A stretch of DNA of 64,000 bases from positions 1 through 64,000 of the forward strand of contig CACXUM010000001.1 of NCBI GenBank assembly GCA_902770835.1, written 5' to 3'. A model generated the notes under the pieces. The model saw only the letters and a list, made by a program, of their open reading frames with translations. It did not search any database and was not told the origin of the DNA. This document shows, piece after piece, positions 1 to 8,143 of this stretch. The first letter of the stretch is position 1; the number at the start of each line of letters is the position of its first letter. The DNA is from an uncultured Bacteroidia bacterium. Lineage in GTDB: Bacteria > Bacteroidota > Bacteroidia > Bacteroidales > F082. A program made the translations under genes and the position numbers.

Positions 1-2793
1 GCCGAAGGCATATTGCCTGCTGCAGTGACCCAACAGGGTGTCACCGTGCAAAAAAGCGTCAACTCCATCCTGCAAATCCAGTCTTTGGAGAGTACCGACG
101 ACAGATTTGACCAGAAGTTTATTATCAACTACTTGGACATCAATGTGATACCGCGTATTAGCCGTATCACAGGTGTGGGCAGTATCAACCTCCTCGGCGA
201 TACCTACGGCGTGCGTATCTGGATCAAACCGGATGTGATGGCCTCATACGGCGTCACCAGGGAGGAGATTATCAATGCCATCAATGAACAGCATTTGGTG
301 TCGCCCGTGGGTAGCATCGAGAGCACGGTAAACAAGATGGATATTGAGTTCAAGGGACAACTCAGTGAAATGAGCGAGTTTGGTGAAATCATCCTGCGTG
401 CCACCCCCGACGGTGAGGTTTTGCGCTTGAGAGACGTAGCCGACGTGGAGTTTGGAACCAAGACGTACTCCTTCCGTTCGAAGGTGGACGGACATCCCGG
501 AGCAATGTTCTTCGTCAAGCAGGCACCGGGTTCCAACGCTACAGAAGTCAACGCGGAAATCGACAAGGTGATCAAGGAAATCTCAAAGTCGTTGCCTGCC
601 GGTTTGGAATTCAAGCAGATGGAGACCTCCGATGACTTCCTTTACGCCTCCATCCACAATGTGGTCGAAACCCTTATCATCGCCATCGTCCTCGTTATCC
701 TCATTGTGTATCTGTTCTTGCAGGATTTCAAGGCGACTTTGATTCCCTCGATTTCCATCATCGTGTCATTGGTGGGCACCTTCGCCATTGTGTGGGCATT
801 GGGCTATTCGCTCAACCTAATCACGCTGTTCGCCTTGGTGTTGGCCATCGGAACCGTCGTGGACGATGCCATTGTGGTCGTCGAGGCAGTGATGACGAAG
901 ATGGAGACAGGCAAATACACCGCCGCTGCTGCCACCAGCGAGGCACTCCATGAAGTGACGGCAGCCGCTATTTCAACCACTTTGGTGTTTGTCGCCGTGT
1001 TTATCCCCGTGACCTTCATTTCGGGAACACAAGGCACCTTCTTCAAGCAGTTCGGTTTCATCATGTCAGGCTCGGTGTGTCTTTCCACACTTTCGGCCTT
1101 GACCATCTGTCCGGCCCTTTGCGCTCTTTTGTTCAAACCCAAAAAAGAAGGCGAAAAAGAGCGGAAGGGAGTCAGTTATTACGTCAAGCAAGCATACGAT
1201 GTGGCTTTCAATGCCCTGTTGGGCAAGTATATGAAAGGCGTGGGCAAATTTATCAAGCGTCCTGCTTTTTCTTGGATTCTGCTGGTGATTTTCGGATTGG
1301 GTATGGTATGGTTGATGAAGACCGCCCAATCGGAACTCGTTCCTCAGGAAGACCAGGGCTTCTTCTTCGTCGATGTGCAAACCGCGCCGGGCACCTATCT
1401 TAACGAAACGGAAACGGCTGTCAGTAAAATCGAGGAATACATCAAATCGATAGACGATGTCGAGTTGATAAGCACTGTGTCAGGTTACTCCATCATGAGC
1501 GGTGGTGCAGGCACCAACTATGGTACTGTGATGGTGCGTCTGAAAAACTGGGAGGAGCGCGACTTCTACAGCGTTGCCACCGTGGTGAACGACATCACTA
1601 TGTGGTCGATGGTAAATATGCCGGAGGCCAATGTCTCTGCATTCCAGATGCCCCAGATTCCGGGCTATGGTTCAGGCTCGGCGATAGAGTTGAACCTCCA
1701 GAACAGTTCGAGTGACGACGACGCCACCTTTATCAACTATGCGAAGGAGTTCACGCAGAAACTGAATGACCGTCCGGAGGTGGCCATAGCGGTGGCTTCC
1801 TATTCGGCCAACTATCCGAAATACGAGCTTACCGTTGATGTGCCAGCTTGCATAAGCAAGGGCATTTCGCCGAAGACTGTCGTCGAGACCATCGGCACCA
1901 ACCTCGCTGGTTCGTATATCGGCACCTACACCAAGTACGGCAAGGTTTACTATGTGATTGTGGAGGCGGGCGATGAGTATCGCATGGAGCTGAGCACGCT
2001 CAACAACATTTACGTTCAGGCGGGCACCGAGATGACTCCTGTGTCGGGGTTGGTCAACATCACCCCGATTTTGGGCACCTCGCAAGAGCGCCGTTTCAAC
2101 CTGTTTTCCTGCTACAACATCAACCTGATTGCAAGCCCGGGATATACCTCATCGCATGTGCGCACTGCCGTCGATGAGGTGATGGATGAGGTGTTCCCCG
2201 AAGGCTATAGTTACGAGTTCGGCGGTATGGCACGTGAGGAGGCTGCCAACGCGGGTTCAAACACCACCGCCATCATTTATGCCATCGCGGTATTGTTGGT
2301 CTACCTCATTCTCGCCGTGTTGTATAACTCAGTGTTTATCCCCTTCGCGGTGCTGTTGTCCATCCCGTTTGGTATCTTTGGCGCTTACTTGTCGGTTCGC
2401 CCCTTGGAGTCGCTGATGGGTGTGGGTGTCAATGTATATGTGCAAGTGGGTGTCATCATGTTGATGGGTTTGGCGGCCAAGACAGCCATTCTTATCACCG
2501 AGTTTGCCGTGCAGAAACGCAAGGAGGGCATGTCGATTTACGATGCTGCCATTGGTGCTTGCCAAGACCGTCTGCGTCCTATCCTGATGACCGTTTTGAC
2601 CATGATTATCGGTATGATCCCGCTGATTGTGGGCACGGGCGCAGGTGCCGTGGGCAACAAGTCGCTGTCCATCGCTGTGGTGGGCGGTATGACGGTGGCT
2701 ATCATCGCCATCCTGTTCGTCACGCCGGCTCTGTATATCGTGTTCCAGAAGATTCACGAGCGTTTGACACCCGACAAAGATGATGAAGAATAA
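1..2793 (+). CDS. RND-family efflux transporter, inner-membrane pump (5' end outside window)
   Basis: This is the C-terminal part of a tripartite efflux pump of the HAE-1 (AcrB/MexB-like) family, which exports drugs or hydrophobic compounds using the proton gradient. The frame is open from base 1, and the first visible residues (AEGILPAAVTQQGV) match the porter region about 120 residues into AcrB, so the start lies upstream. The proton-relay aspartates are in GTVVDDAIVVVEA (visible residues about 283-295), and the lysine helix is in GLAAKTAILITEFA. About 930 residues are visible, with hydrophobic helices in two clusters as expected. The outer-membrane factor follows after 7 nt, so the two are co-transcribed; the periplasmic adaptor gene is probably just upstream. 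Substrate is not predictable. Confidence 0.95.
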   Translation, partial: AEGILPAAVTQQGVTVQKSVNSILQIQSLESTDDRFDQKFIINYLDINVIPRISRITGVGSINLLGDTYGVRIWIKPDVMASYGVTREEIINAINEQHLVSPVGSIESTVNKMDIEFKGQLSEMSEFGEIILRATPDGEVLRLRDVADVEFGTKTYSFRSKVDGHPGAMFFVKQAPGSNATEVNAEIDKVIKEISKSLPAGLEFKQMETSDDFLYASIHNVVETLIIAIVLVILIVYLFLQDFKATLIPSISIIVSLVGTFAIVWALGYSLNLITLFALVLAIGTVVDDAIVVVEAVMTKMETGKYTAAAATSEALHEVTAAAISTTLVFVAVFIPVTFISGTQGTFFKQFGFIMSGSVCLSTLSALTICPALCALLFKPKKEGEKERKGVSYYVKQAYDVAFNALLGKYMKGVGKFIKRPAFSWILLVIFGLGMVWLMKTAQSELVPQEDQGFFFVDVQTAPGTYLNETETAVSKIEEYIKSIDDVELISTVSGYSIMSGGAGTNYGTVMVRLKNWEERDFYSVATVVNDITMWSMVNMPEANVSAFQMPQIPGYGSGSAIELNLQNSSSDDDATFINYAKEFTQKLNDRPEVAIAVASYSANYPKYELTVDVPACISKGISPKTVVETIGTNLAGSYIGTYTKYGKVYYVIVEAGDEYRMELSTLNNIYVQAGTEMTPVSGLVNITPILGTSQERRFNLFSCYNINLIASPGYTSSHVRTAVDEVMDEVFPEGYSYEFGGMAREEAANAGSNTTAIIYAIAVLLVYLILAVLYNSVFIPFAVLLSIPFGIFGAYLSVRPLESLMGVGVNVYVQVGVIMLMGLAAKTAILITEFAVQKRKEGMSIYDAAIGACQDRLRPILMTVLTMIIGMIPLIVGTGAGAVGNKSLSIAVVGGMTVAIIAILFVTPALYIVFQKIHERLTPDKDDEE

Positions 2794-2800
2794 ACATTAA

Positions 2801-4159
2801 ATGATGATTTCTATGAAAAGGTATATAATATTGATATTCGCAGGGTTGCTGCTGCTTCCGGGCTGCAATCTCTATAAGAAATACGAGTCGAATGTCACCG
2901 TCCAAGACAACATTTTGGGCGAAGTGATTAATCCGCAAGACACCACATCGATGGGAGATATGGGTTGGCGCGATGTTTTCAAAGACCCCTTACTCCAACG
3001 ACTCATCGAAACGGCTTGGGCCAACAACACCGACATGCGCACCACGCAACTCACCATCGAGCAGGCGCAAAACGAGGTGAGGTCAGCCAAATGGGGCTAT
3101 GCGCCCACCTTGGCGTTTGCCCCCAATGCCTCCTATAATTATCAGGGCGGAGCTGGTATCTACAATGTCCAAATTCCCGTGAGGGCCAGTTGGCAGTTGG
3201 GCATTTTCGGCCAGAACCGGAGCAAGATTCGTTCAGCCAAGGCAAAACTCGCTTACAATGAAAATTATCGTCAAGCAGTGCAAGTCGACTTGGCCGCCAA
3301 CGTCGCCAACCTTTATTACAATTTGGTGATGCTCGACCGCCAGTTGGAAATTTCCGAAGCGACCGAAAAACTGTATGAAGAGTCTTACAACACCACGCAG
3401 GCCTTGTTTCAGGCAGGCACCTACAACAGCCCCGCTGTGTATGAAATGCAGGCTTCGTTGGAGGCTTTGCGTGCAGATATTGTGACTTTGCGCTACAATA
3501 TCGTTATCACTGAGGCTGCGCTCTGCCAGTTGCTCGCCGAGCCGCCGCACCACATTGAGCGTTCCACATTCGACAAGTTTGAAATGCCCGAACAGATTCA
3601 TCTCGGTTTGCCCATCCGCTTGCTTGGTGCCCGTCCCGATGTCCGTATGGCCGAGAGCAATATGGAAATTGCTTATTACACCACCCAGCAGGCGCGTCAG
3701 TCGTTCTATCCTTCGCTCAGCATTGATGGTTTGTTCGGCTATGCTGGCACATTCAACGCCCTTGGCCTCATCGGGCAGGCCGTTGGCTCGTTGACGCAGC
3801 CTATCTTGCAAGGTGGACAACTCACAGCGCAACTCCGCAATGCCAAAGCCGAGCAAGAGAAGGCCCGCTTGGAGTTCGTCCAGACCCTTTACGACGCTGG
3901 TAGCGAGGTGTATCAATACAAGAAAGCCATCGAAACGGTAGAAGAAAAGACCAGCCACATCGACATCCGCGTCAATGCCTTGCAAGAGGCTTTTTCGGCC
4001 ACATCAGAGTTGATGAACCACGGCTCGACCACCTATTTGGAGGTTCTCACCGCGCAAGAATCATTGCTTTCGGCTCAACTCTCACAAGTGGAGAACCAAA
4101 ACGATATGATACAAGCACTCATTAACCTTTATACCGCATTGGGCGGGTTTGGGAAGTGA
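2801..4159 (+). CDS. TolC/OprM-like outer-membrane efflux lipoprotein
   Basis: Outer-membrane factor of the pump encoded just upstream; trimers of this family form the exit duct. The protein is 452 residues, close to the usual size of NodT-type factors. The N-terminus has a hydrophobic signal ending in a lipobox (LLPGC), so it should be lipid-anchored. Two long helical repeat halves can be seen, with the family signature LLGARPDVRMAE near residues 276-287. The ATG at 2801 is followed by other in-frame ATGs, of which 2813 (MKRYI) is an equally good start for the signal peptide. Its distance of 7 nt from the pump gene indicates one operon. Confidence 0.93.
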   Translation: MMISMKRYIILIFAGLLLLPGCNLYKKYESNVTVQDNILGEVINPQDTTSMGDMGWRDVFKDPLLQRLIETAWANNTDMRTTQLTIEQAQNEVRSAKWGYAPTLAFAPNASYNYQGGAGIYNVQIPVRASWQLGIFGQNRSKIRSAKAKLAYNENYRQAVQVDLAANVANLYYNLVMLDRQLEISEATEKLYEESYNTTQALFQAGTYNSPAVYEMQASLEALRADIVTLRYNIVITEAALCQLLAEPPHHIERSTFDKFEMPEQIHLGLPIRLLGARPDVRMAESNMEIAYYTTQQARQSFYPSLSIDGLFGYAGTFNALGLIGQAVGSLTQPILQGGQLTAQLRNAKAEQEKARLEFVQTLYDAGSEVYQYKKAIETVEEKTSHIDIRVNALQEAFSATSELMNHGSTTYLEVLTAQESLLSAQLSQVENQNDMIQALINLYTALGGFGK

Positions 4160-4194
4160 GTTTCAATAAGTTGACCATTTCCTTAGGATGGAAA

Positions 4195-4235
4195 AACCGC
4201 CGCAAAGGTCGCAGAAACCCTTGCGGCGGTTTTGT
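4195..4235 (+). terminator. Rho-independent terminator after the efflux operon
   Basis: An 11-bp perfect stem (arms 4195-4205 and 4221-4231, AACCGCCGCAA and its complement) is followed by a short T-run. It lies 36 nt after the outer-membrane factor stop codon. Confidence 0.85.
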
Positions 4236-4353
4236 GTATTGGCGATGCGGATGGACTACCGGTTTTCCCCCATTTTTCGCGGGAAAGGCCTTATGTGTTA
4301 CCATTCTGAGCCAAAAATGGGAAAATTGAGCCTGAAATTATTATTCAACAATA

Positions 4354-4380
4354 AATTTACCTAATTTTGCTCGGTAAATT
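4354..4380 (+). promoter_or_regulatory. Promoter of the type III R-M genes with an overlapping inverted repeat
   Basis: A Bacteroidetes-type -7 box, TAATTTTG, is at 4362-4369. It is enclosed by perfect 8-bp inverted-repeat arms, AATTTACC (4354-4361) and GGTAAATT (4373-4380). No clear -33 TTG is seen. A protein bound to this palindrome would block the promoter, so it may be an operator for self-control of the R-M system. That role is inferred. Confidence 0.5.
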
Positions 4381-4391
4381 GGGAAAACAGT

Positions 4392-6293
4392 ATGGACGGA
4401 AAATCGCAAACACCGCAAGAGGAACGGATAAAGATACTGCAATCGCTTATGCCTGAGGTATTTGACGAGGGCAAAATTGATTGGGAGAAACTGAAAGCAA
4501 CGCTTGGCGAGGAGGTGAATTTCGCCAACGAGCGTTATGTGCTGAATTGGGCAGGCAAAAGCGATGCTTTCCGTGTCATGCAGCAACCTTCGTCGGCTAC
4601 CTTGGTGCCTTGCCGCGAAGAATCCGTTGACTTTGACCAAACCGAAAACATCTTTATCGAAGGCGAGAATATGGAAGTGCTGAAAGTGCTCCAAAAGAGT
4701 TATTTCGGAAAAGTGAAGATGATATATATCGACCCGCCGTATAATACTGGAAATGATTCGTTTATCTATCCCGACAAGTTTTCCGAAACCAAGGAAGAGT
4801 ATCAGCGGCGAGTGGGCGACAAGGACGAGGAAGGCTATATGACCCGCGAGGGTATGTTCCGCAAAAACAGCAAGGAGAACGGGCAATACCATAGCAACTG
4901 GCTCTGTATGATGATGCCGCGCCTCTATTTGGCCAAGGCTTTGTTGCGTGAAGACGGCGTGATTTTCGTTTCCATCGACGACAACGAAGTGCATAACCTT
5001 CGTTTGCTGATGAATGAGATTTTCGGGGAGGAGAATTTTTTAGTTTCGGTAGTTTGGGAAAAGAGATATACGCGTAGTAATAACGCCAAAACATTTACTA
5101 CTTTGACAGAAAGTATATTGGTTTATCGGAAATCAGAAGTTGTTTCCATCATAAAAGAACCTCGTAATGAAAAAGCAGATTCGATTTATTCAAATCCAGA
5201 TAACGATCCAAGAGGAGTTTGGACAAGCGTTTCTTATGTGAATCCTGCAACCAAAGAACAACGCCCCAATTTGTCTTATCCGTTATGGAATCCTATTCTG
5301 AAGAAGGAGGTTGTTCATCCGACAAATGCCTGGAAATTTGAAAAGTCTAATTATGAAAAACATGTGGAAGAAAATAGGCTTTATTGGGGTAAAAACGGTG
5401 AGAATATATATCCTCGATTAAAGAAGTTTCTGTCAGAAATGGAAGGAGGAATGGTTCCTGTTGATTTATGGAAACACGAGGATACAGGAACAACAGATCA
5501 AGGAAGTAAAGAATTGGAAAACTTAATGGGTGGGAAGTTCTTTGATTTCCCCAAACCTGTTTCACTAATAAAACGTGCATTGTCACTTATCATTAACGAT
5601 GATGAGAAAGACGGTTTATACCTAGACTTTTTTGCAGGGACATCACCTACTGCCCAAGCAATTATGGAATTAAACCAAACAGACGGCGGCCATCGCAAAT
5701 TCATTTGTGTGCAGTTGCCCGAATTGTGCGACGAAAAGAGCGAGGCTTTCAAGGCTGGCTACAAGACCATTGCGGAAATTGGCAAGGAAAGGATTCGCAG
5801 AGCGGGGGCGAAAATCCGCAAGGAAGTGGAAGACGAGCAAGCCAAACAAAAAGAAAAACTTCCCTTCGGAGAAGAACCGACGATTAAGATGCCGGATTTG
5901 GGCTTCAAGGTGTTCAAGTTGTCGGAAAGCAACTTCAAGCAATGGCGTAAGGTAAAAGGCTCCGAAAATGAGGAATGGAAGTTGCAGATTGAGGATTCGC
6001 TTCATCCTATGGCAGAGATTGCCACGAAAAACAATATGGTGTATGAGTTGCTGCTCAGGAGCGGCAAGAGCCTGAACAGCACCATCGAACACCGTAACGG
6101 TTTCTACGCCATCAATGGCAAGGAACTGATACTGATGCTCGAAACCGCCACGCAAGAATTGGTGGATGCCATTCGCGCCGAGCATCCGCAAAAAGTAATC
6201 ACCTTAGACAGCCTGTTCGAAGGCAACGACCAACTGAAAACCAACACTGCCCTTCAGATGAGAGACGCTGGAGTGGAGTTTAGGAAGATATGA
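4392..6293 (+). CDS. mod: Type III restriction-modification system, DNA methyltransferase subunit (Mod)
   Basis: Adenine-specific DNA methyltransferase of the beta group, the modification and recognition subunit of a type III system; its restriction partner is the res gene at 8144. The catalytic motif IV is DPPYNTGND at residues 114-122. The AdoMet-binding motif I comes later, near residue 410, as DFFAGTSPTAQA; the usual form in this family is closer to FAGSGTT or FSGSATT, so the loop is a variant. The 633 residues fit the family. The middle third, about residues 215-420 (5040-5650), is visibly AT-richer than both ends and should be the target-recognition region, which suggests it was exchanged by recombination. 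The ATG follows the promoter at 4362. Confidence 0.93.
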   Translation: MDGKSQTPQEERIKILQSLMPEVFDEGKIDWEKLKATLGEEVNFANERYVLNWAGKSDAFRVMQQPSSATLVPCREESVDFDQTENIFIEGENMEVLKVLQKSYFGKVKMIYIDPPYNTGNDSFIYPDKFSETKEEYQRRVGDKDEEGYMTREGMFRKNSKENGQYHSNWLCMMMPRLYLAKALLREDGVIFVSIDDNEVHNLRLLMNEIFGEENFLVSVVWEKRYTRSNNAKTFTTLTESILVYRKSEVVSIIKEPRNEKADSIYSNPDNDPRGVWTSVSYVNPATKEQRPNLSYPLWNPILKKEVVHPTNAWKFEKSNYEKHVEENRLYWGKNGENIYPRLKKFLSEMEGGMVPVDLWKHEDTGTTDQGSKELENLMGGKFFDFPKPVSLIKRALSLIINDDEKDGLYLDFFAGTSPTAQAIMELNQTDGGHRKFICVQLPELCDEKSEAFKAGYKTIAEIGKERIRRAGAKIRKEVEDEQAKQKEKLPFGEEPTIKMPDLGFKVFKLSESNFKQWRKVKGSENEEWKLQIEDSLHPMAEIATKNNMVYELLLRSGKSLNSTIEHRNGFYAINGKELILMLETATQELVDAIRAEHPQKVITLDSLFEGNDQLKTNTALQMRDAGVEFRKI

Positions 6294-6326
6294 TAGATTA
6301 TCCTTTCACAAAATTAGTAATAACAG

Positions 6327-7789
6327 ATGAAAGCACTACTTGATACAAATATCATCATCCATCGGGAAGCGAATAGAATAGTTTCTCAGGACATCGGGAT
6401 TCTTTATCGTTGGTTGGATAGAGGGAAGTACACAAAATGTATTCATTCTGCAACAATTGATGAGATTAAAAAGAATCCAAACAAAGAAACGGTTAGATTC
6501 CTTCACCATTGCAAAAAGAAGTACAGGTCGTTTCAGATAAGATGGACTCGACTGAAAATGATAAAATTGATACCTTGCTTTTGAATGAATTGTTTGTTGG
6601 TAGGGTTGATATACTAATTACCGAGGATAAAAAAATTCATCGTAAAGCGGCAGAGTTAAATTTGTCAGACAAGGTTTTCACCATTGATGCTTTTCTTGAA
6701 AAAGTATTTGCTGAGCATCCTAATTTGGTGGATTATAAGGTTCTGAACGTTCAGAAATTAAAGTTTGGGAAAATCGACCTTAATGATAAGTTTTTTGATA
6801 GTTTAAAGGATGATTATCCTGGATTTGACAAATGGTTTATCAAAAAATATGATGATGAGGCGTATATAACCATAAATTCAAAAAACGGGATGTTACTTTC
6901 GTTTCTTTATTTGAAAGTTGAAGGAACGGATGAAGACTATTCGAATGTCAATCCTGTTTTGCCGCCCAAGAAGCGATTAAAAGTTGGCACTTTTAAGGTG
7001 ATAAACAATGGCTTTCGTTTAGGTGAGCGTTTTTTGAAGATTATCTTTGATAATGCGTTGAAAAACAAGGTTGATGAGATTTATGTAACCATTTTTGATA
7101 AGCGAGATGAGCAAAGGCGTTTAATAGATTTATTGGAACAATGGGGTTTTGTCTTTTGGGGAATGAAAAAAGGGGAAAGGGTATATGTTAGAGATTTCCG
7201 TCCAAAAGTTGATTTTGCAAATTTACGAAAAACATTTCCTTATATTTCAGATGATAGAAACATCTATATTGTTCCGATTTATCCTGAATACCATACGGAG
7301 TTATTACCTGATTCCATACTAAATACGGAATCACCAGAAGAGTTTGTTGAGGATTTTCCGCATCGTAATGCAATTGGTAAGGTGTATGTTTCATGGGCGT
7401 TGGAACCGCATCCAATTAAAGGAGATATATTGGTTTTCTATCGGACAGGAGGTTATTACAAGAGTGTTGTCACAACTATTGGACTGGTTGAAGGTTTACG
7501 TTATGATTTTGCGGACGAAGAAGATTTTGTCCAATATTGTAGGAAAGGCAGCGTTTTTCCAGAGAAAGACTTGAGAGCCATGTGGAATTATCGTGATGGC
7601 AGGCCTTTTGTTGTAAGTTTCCTATATGTTTATTCTTTCCCACATAGGATTAACATGAAGGAGTTGATAGAATTAAATGTTTTGGCGGGGGTTAATGATG
7701 CCCCGCGCGGTTTTAAGCGTATTTCGAAAGAACAATTTTTGACAATTATAAAAGAGACAAAAAGTGAAGACAGTTTTATTATCCATTAA
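6327..7789 (+). CDS. PIN-domain ribonuclease fused to GNAT and PUA-like (EVE/ASCH-type) domains; reading frame split by a -1 shift
   Basis: Two frames together give one protein of about 487 residues. Frame 1 (6327-6584) starts MKALLDTNIII, the first acidic strand of a PIN domain. Frame 2, entered near 6513-6520 and ending at 7789, carries the rest: NDKIDTLLLNEL and the second catalytic segment DILITEDKKIH, then a GNAT-like segment (GTFKVINNGFRLGERFL to the RVYVRDF strand), then a C-terminal PUA-like region with GDILVFYRTGG. The shift falls in the A5 run of GCAAAAAGAAG (6511-6521). One more A would restore a single frame, and a -1 ribosomal slip on C-AAA-AAG would do the same. So the gene is either broken, misread or frameshift-expressed. 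It is AT-rich compared with mod and res around it, and the next gene overlaps it by 26 nt. A role with the R-M system is inferred from position. Confidence 0.7.
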
Positions 7790-8138
7790 GCCCGAATTTG
7801 CGGAAAAGATATTTGACGGAACTAAAAAATACGAATTCCGTAAATCCATCTTTAAGAATTCAGATGTCCAGAAAGTCATCGTTTATGCTTCATCTCCTGT
7901 TCAGAAGGTTATTGGTGAGTTCTCAATTGTGGATATTTTGAATGATGATATTGAAACTATTTGGAAAAAAACCGCGCTTCAGTCTGGTATAACACACGAC
8001 TTTTATTTGTCATATTTTGCTAATAAAGAAAAAGCATACGCGATTAAAATTGGTAAAACTACGCGATATAAGAAGGCTCGGGCTTTGAGTGACTTCAATT
8101 TGAGTTTTGCCCCTCAATCATTTGCTTATTTATCGTAA
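7764..8138 (+). CDS. ASCH-domain protein
   Basis: Small (124-residue) protein of the ASCH family, a PUA-like fold thought to bind RNA or modified nucleotides. The start of the domain is seen in MKTVLLSIKPEFAEKIFDG, followed by the family signature GxKxxExR as GTKKYEFRK (residues 19-27). The start is GTG at 7764, inside the last codons of the PIN-GNAT gene (26-nt overlap), which implies translational coupling. The res gene begins 5 nt after its stop. Its position between mod and res suggests it serves the restriction system, perhaps as a sensor of modified bases. That is a guess from context, since ASCH proteins also occur alone. Confidence 0.8.
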   Translation: MKTVLLSIKPEFAEKIFDGTKKYEFRKSIFKNSDVQKVIVYASSPVQKVIGEFSIVDILNDDIETIWKKTALQSGITHDFYLSYFANKEKAYAIKIGKTTRYKKARALSDFNLSFAPQSFAYLS

Positions 8139-8143
8139 TTGTT

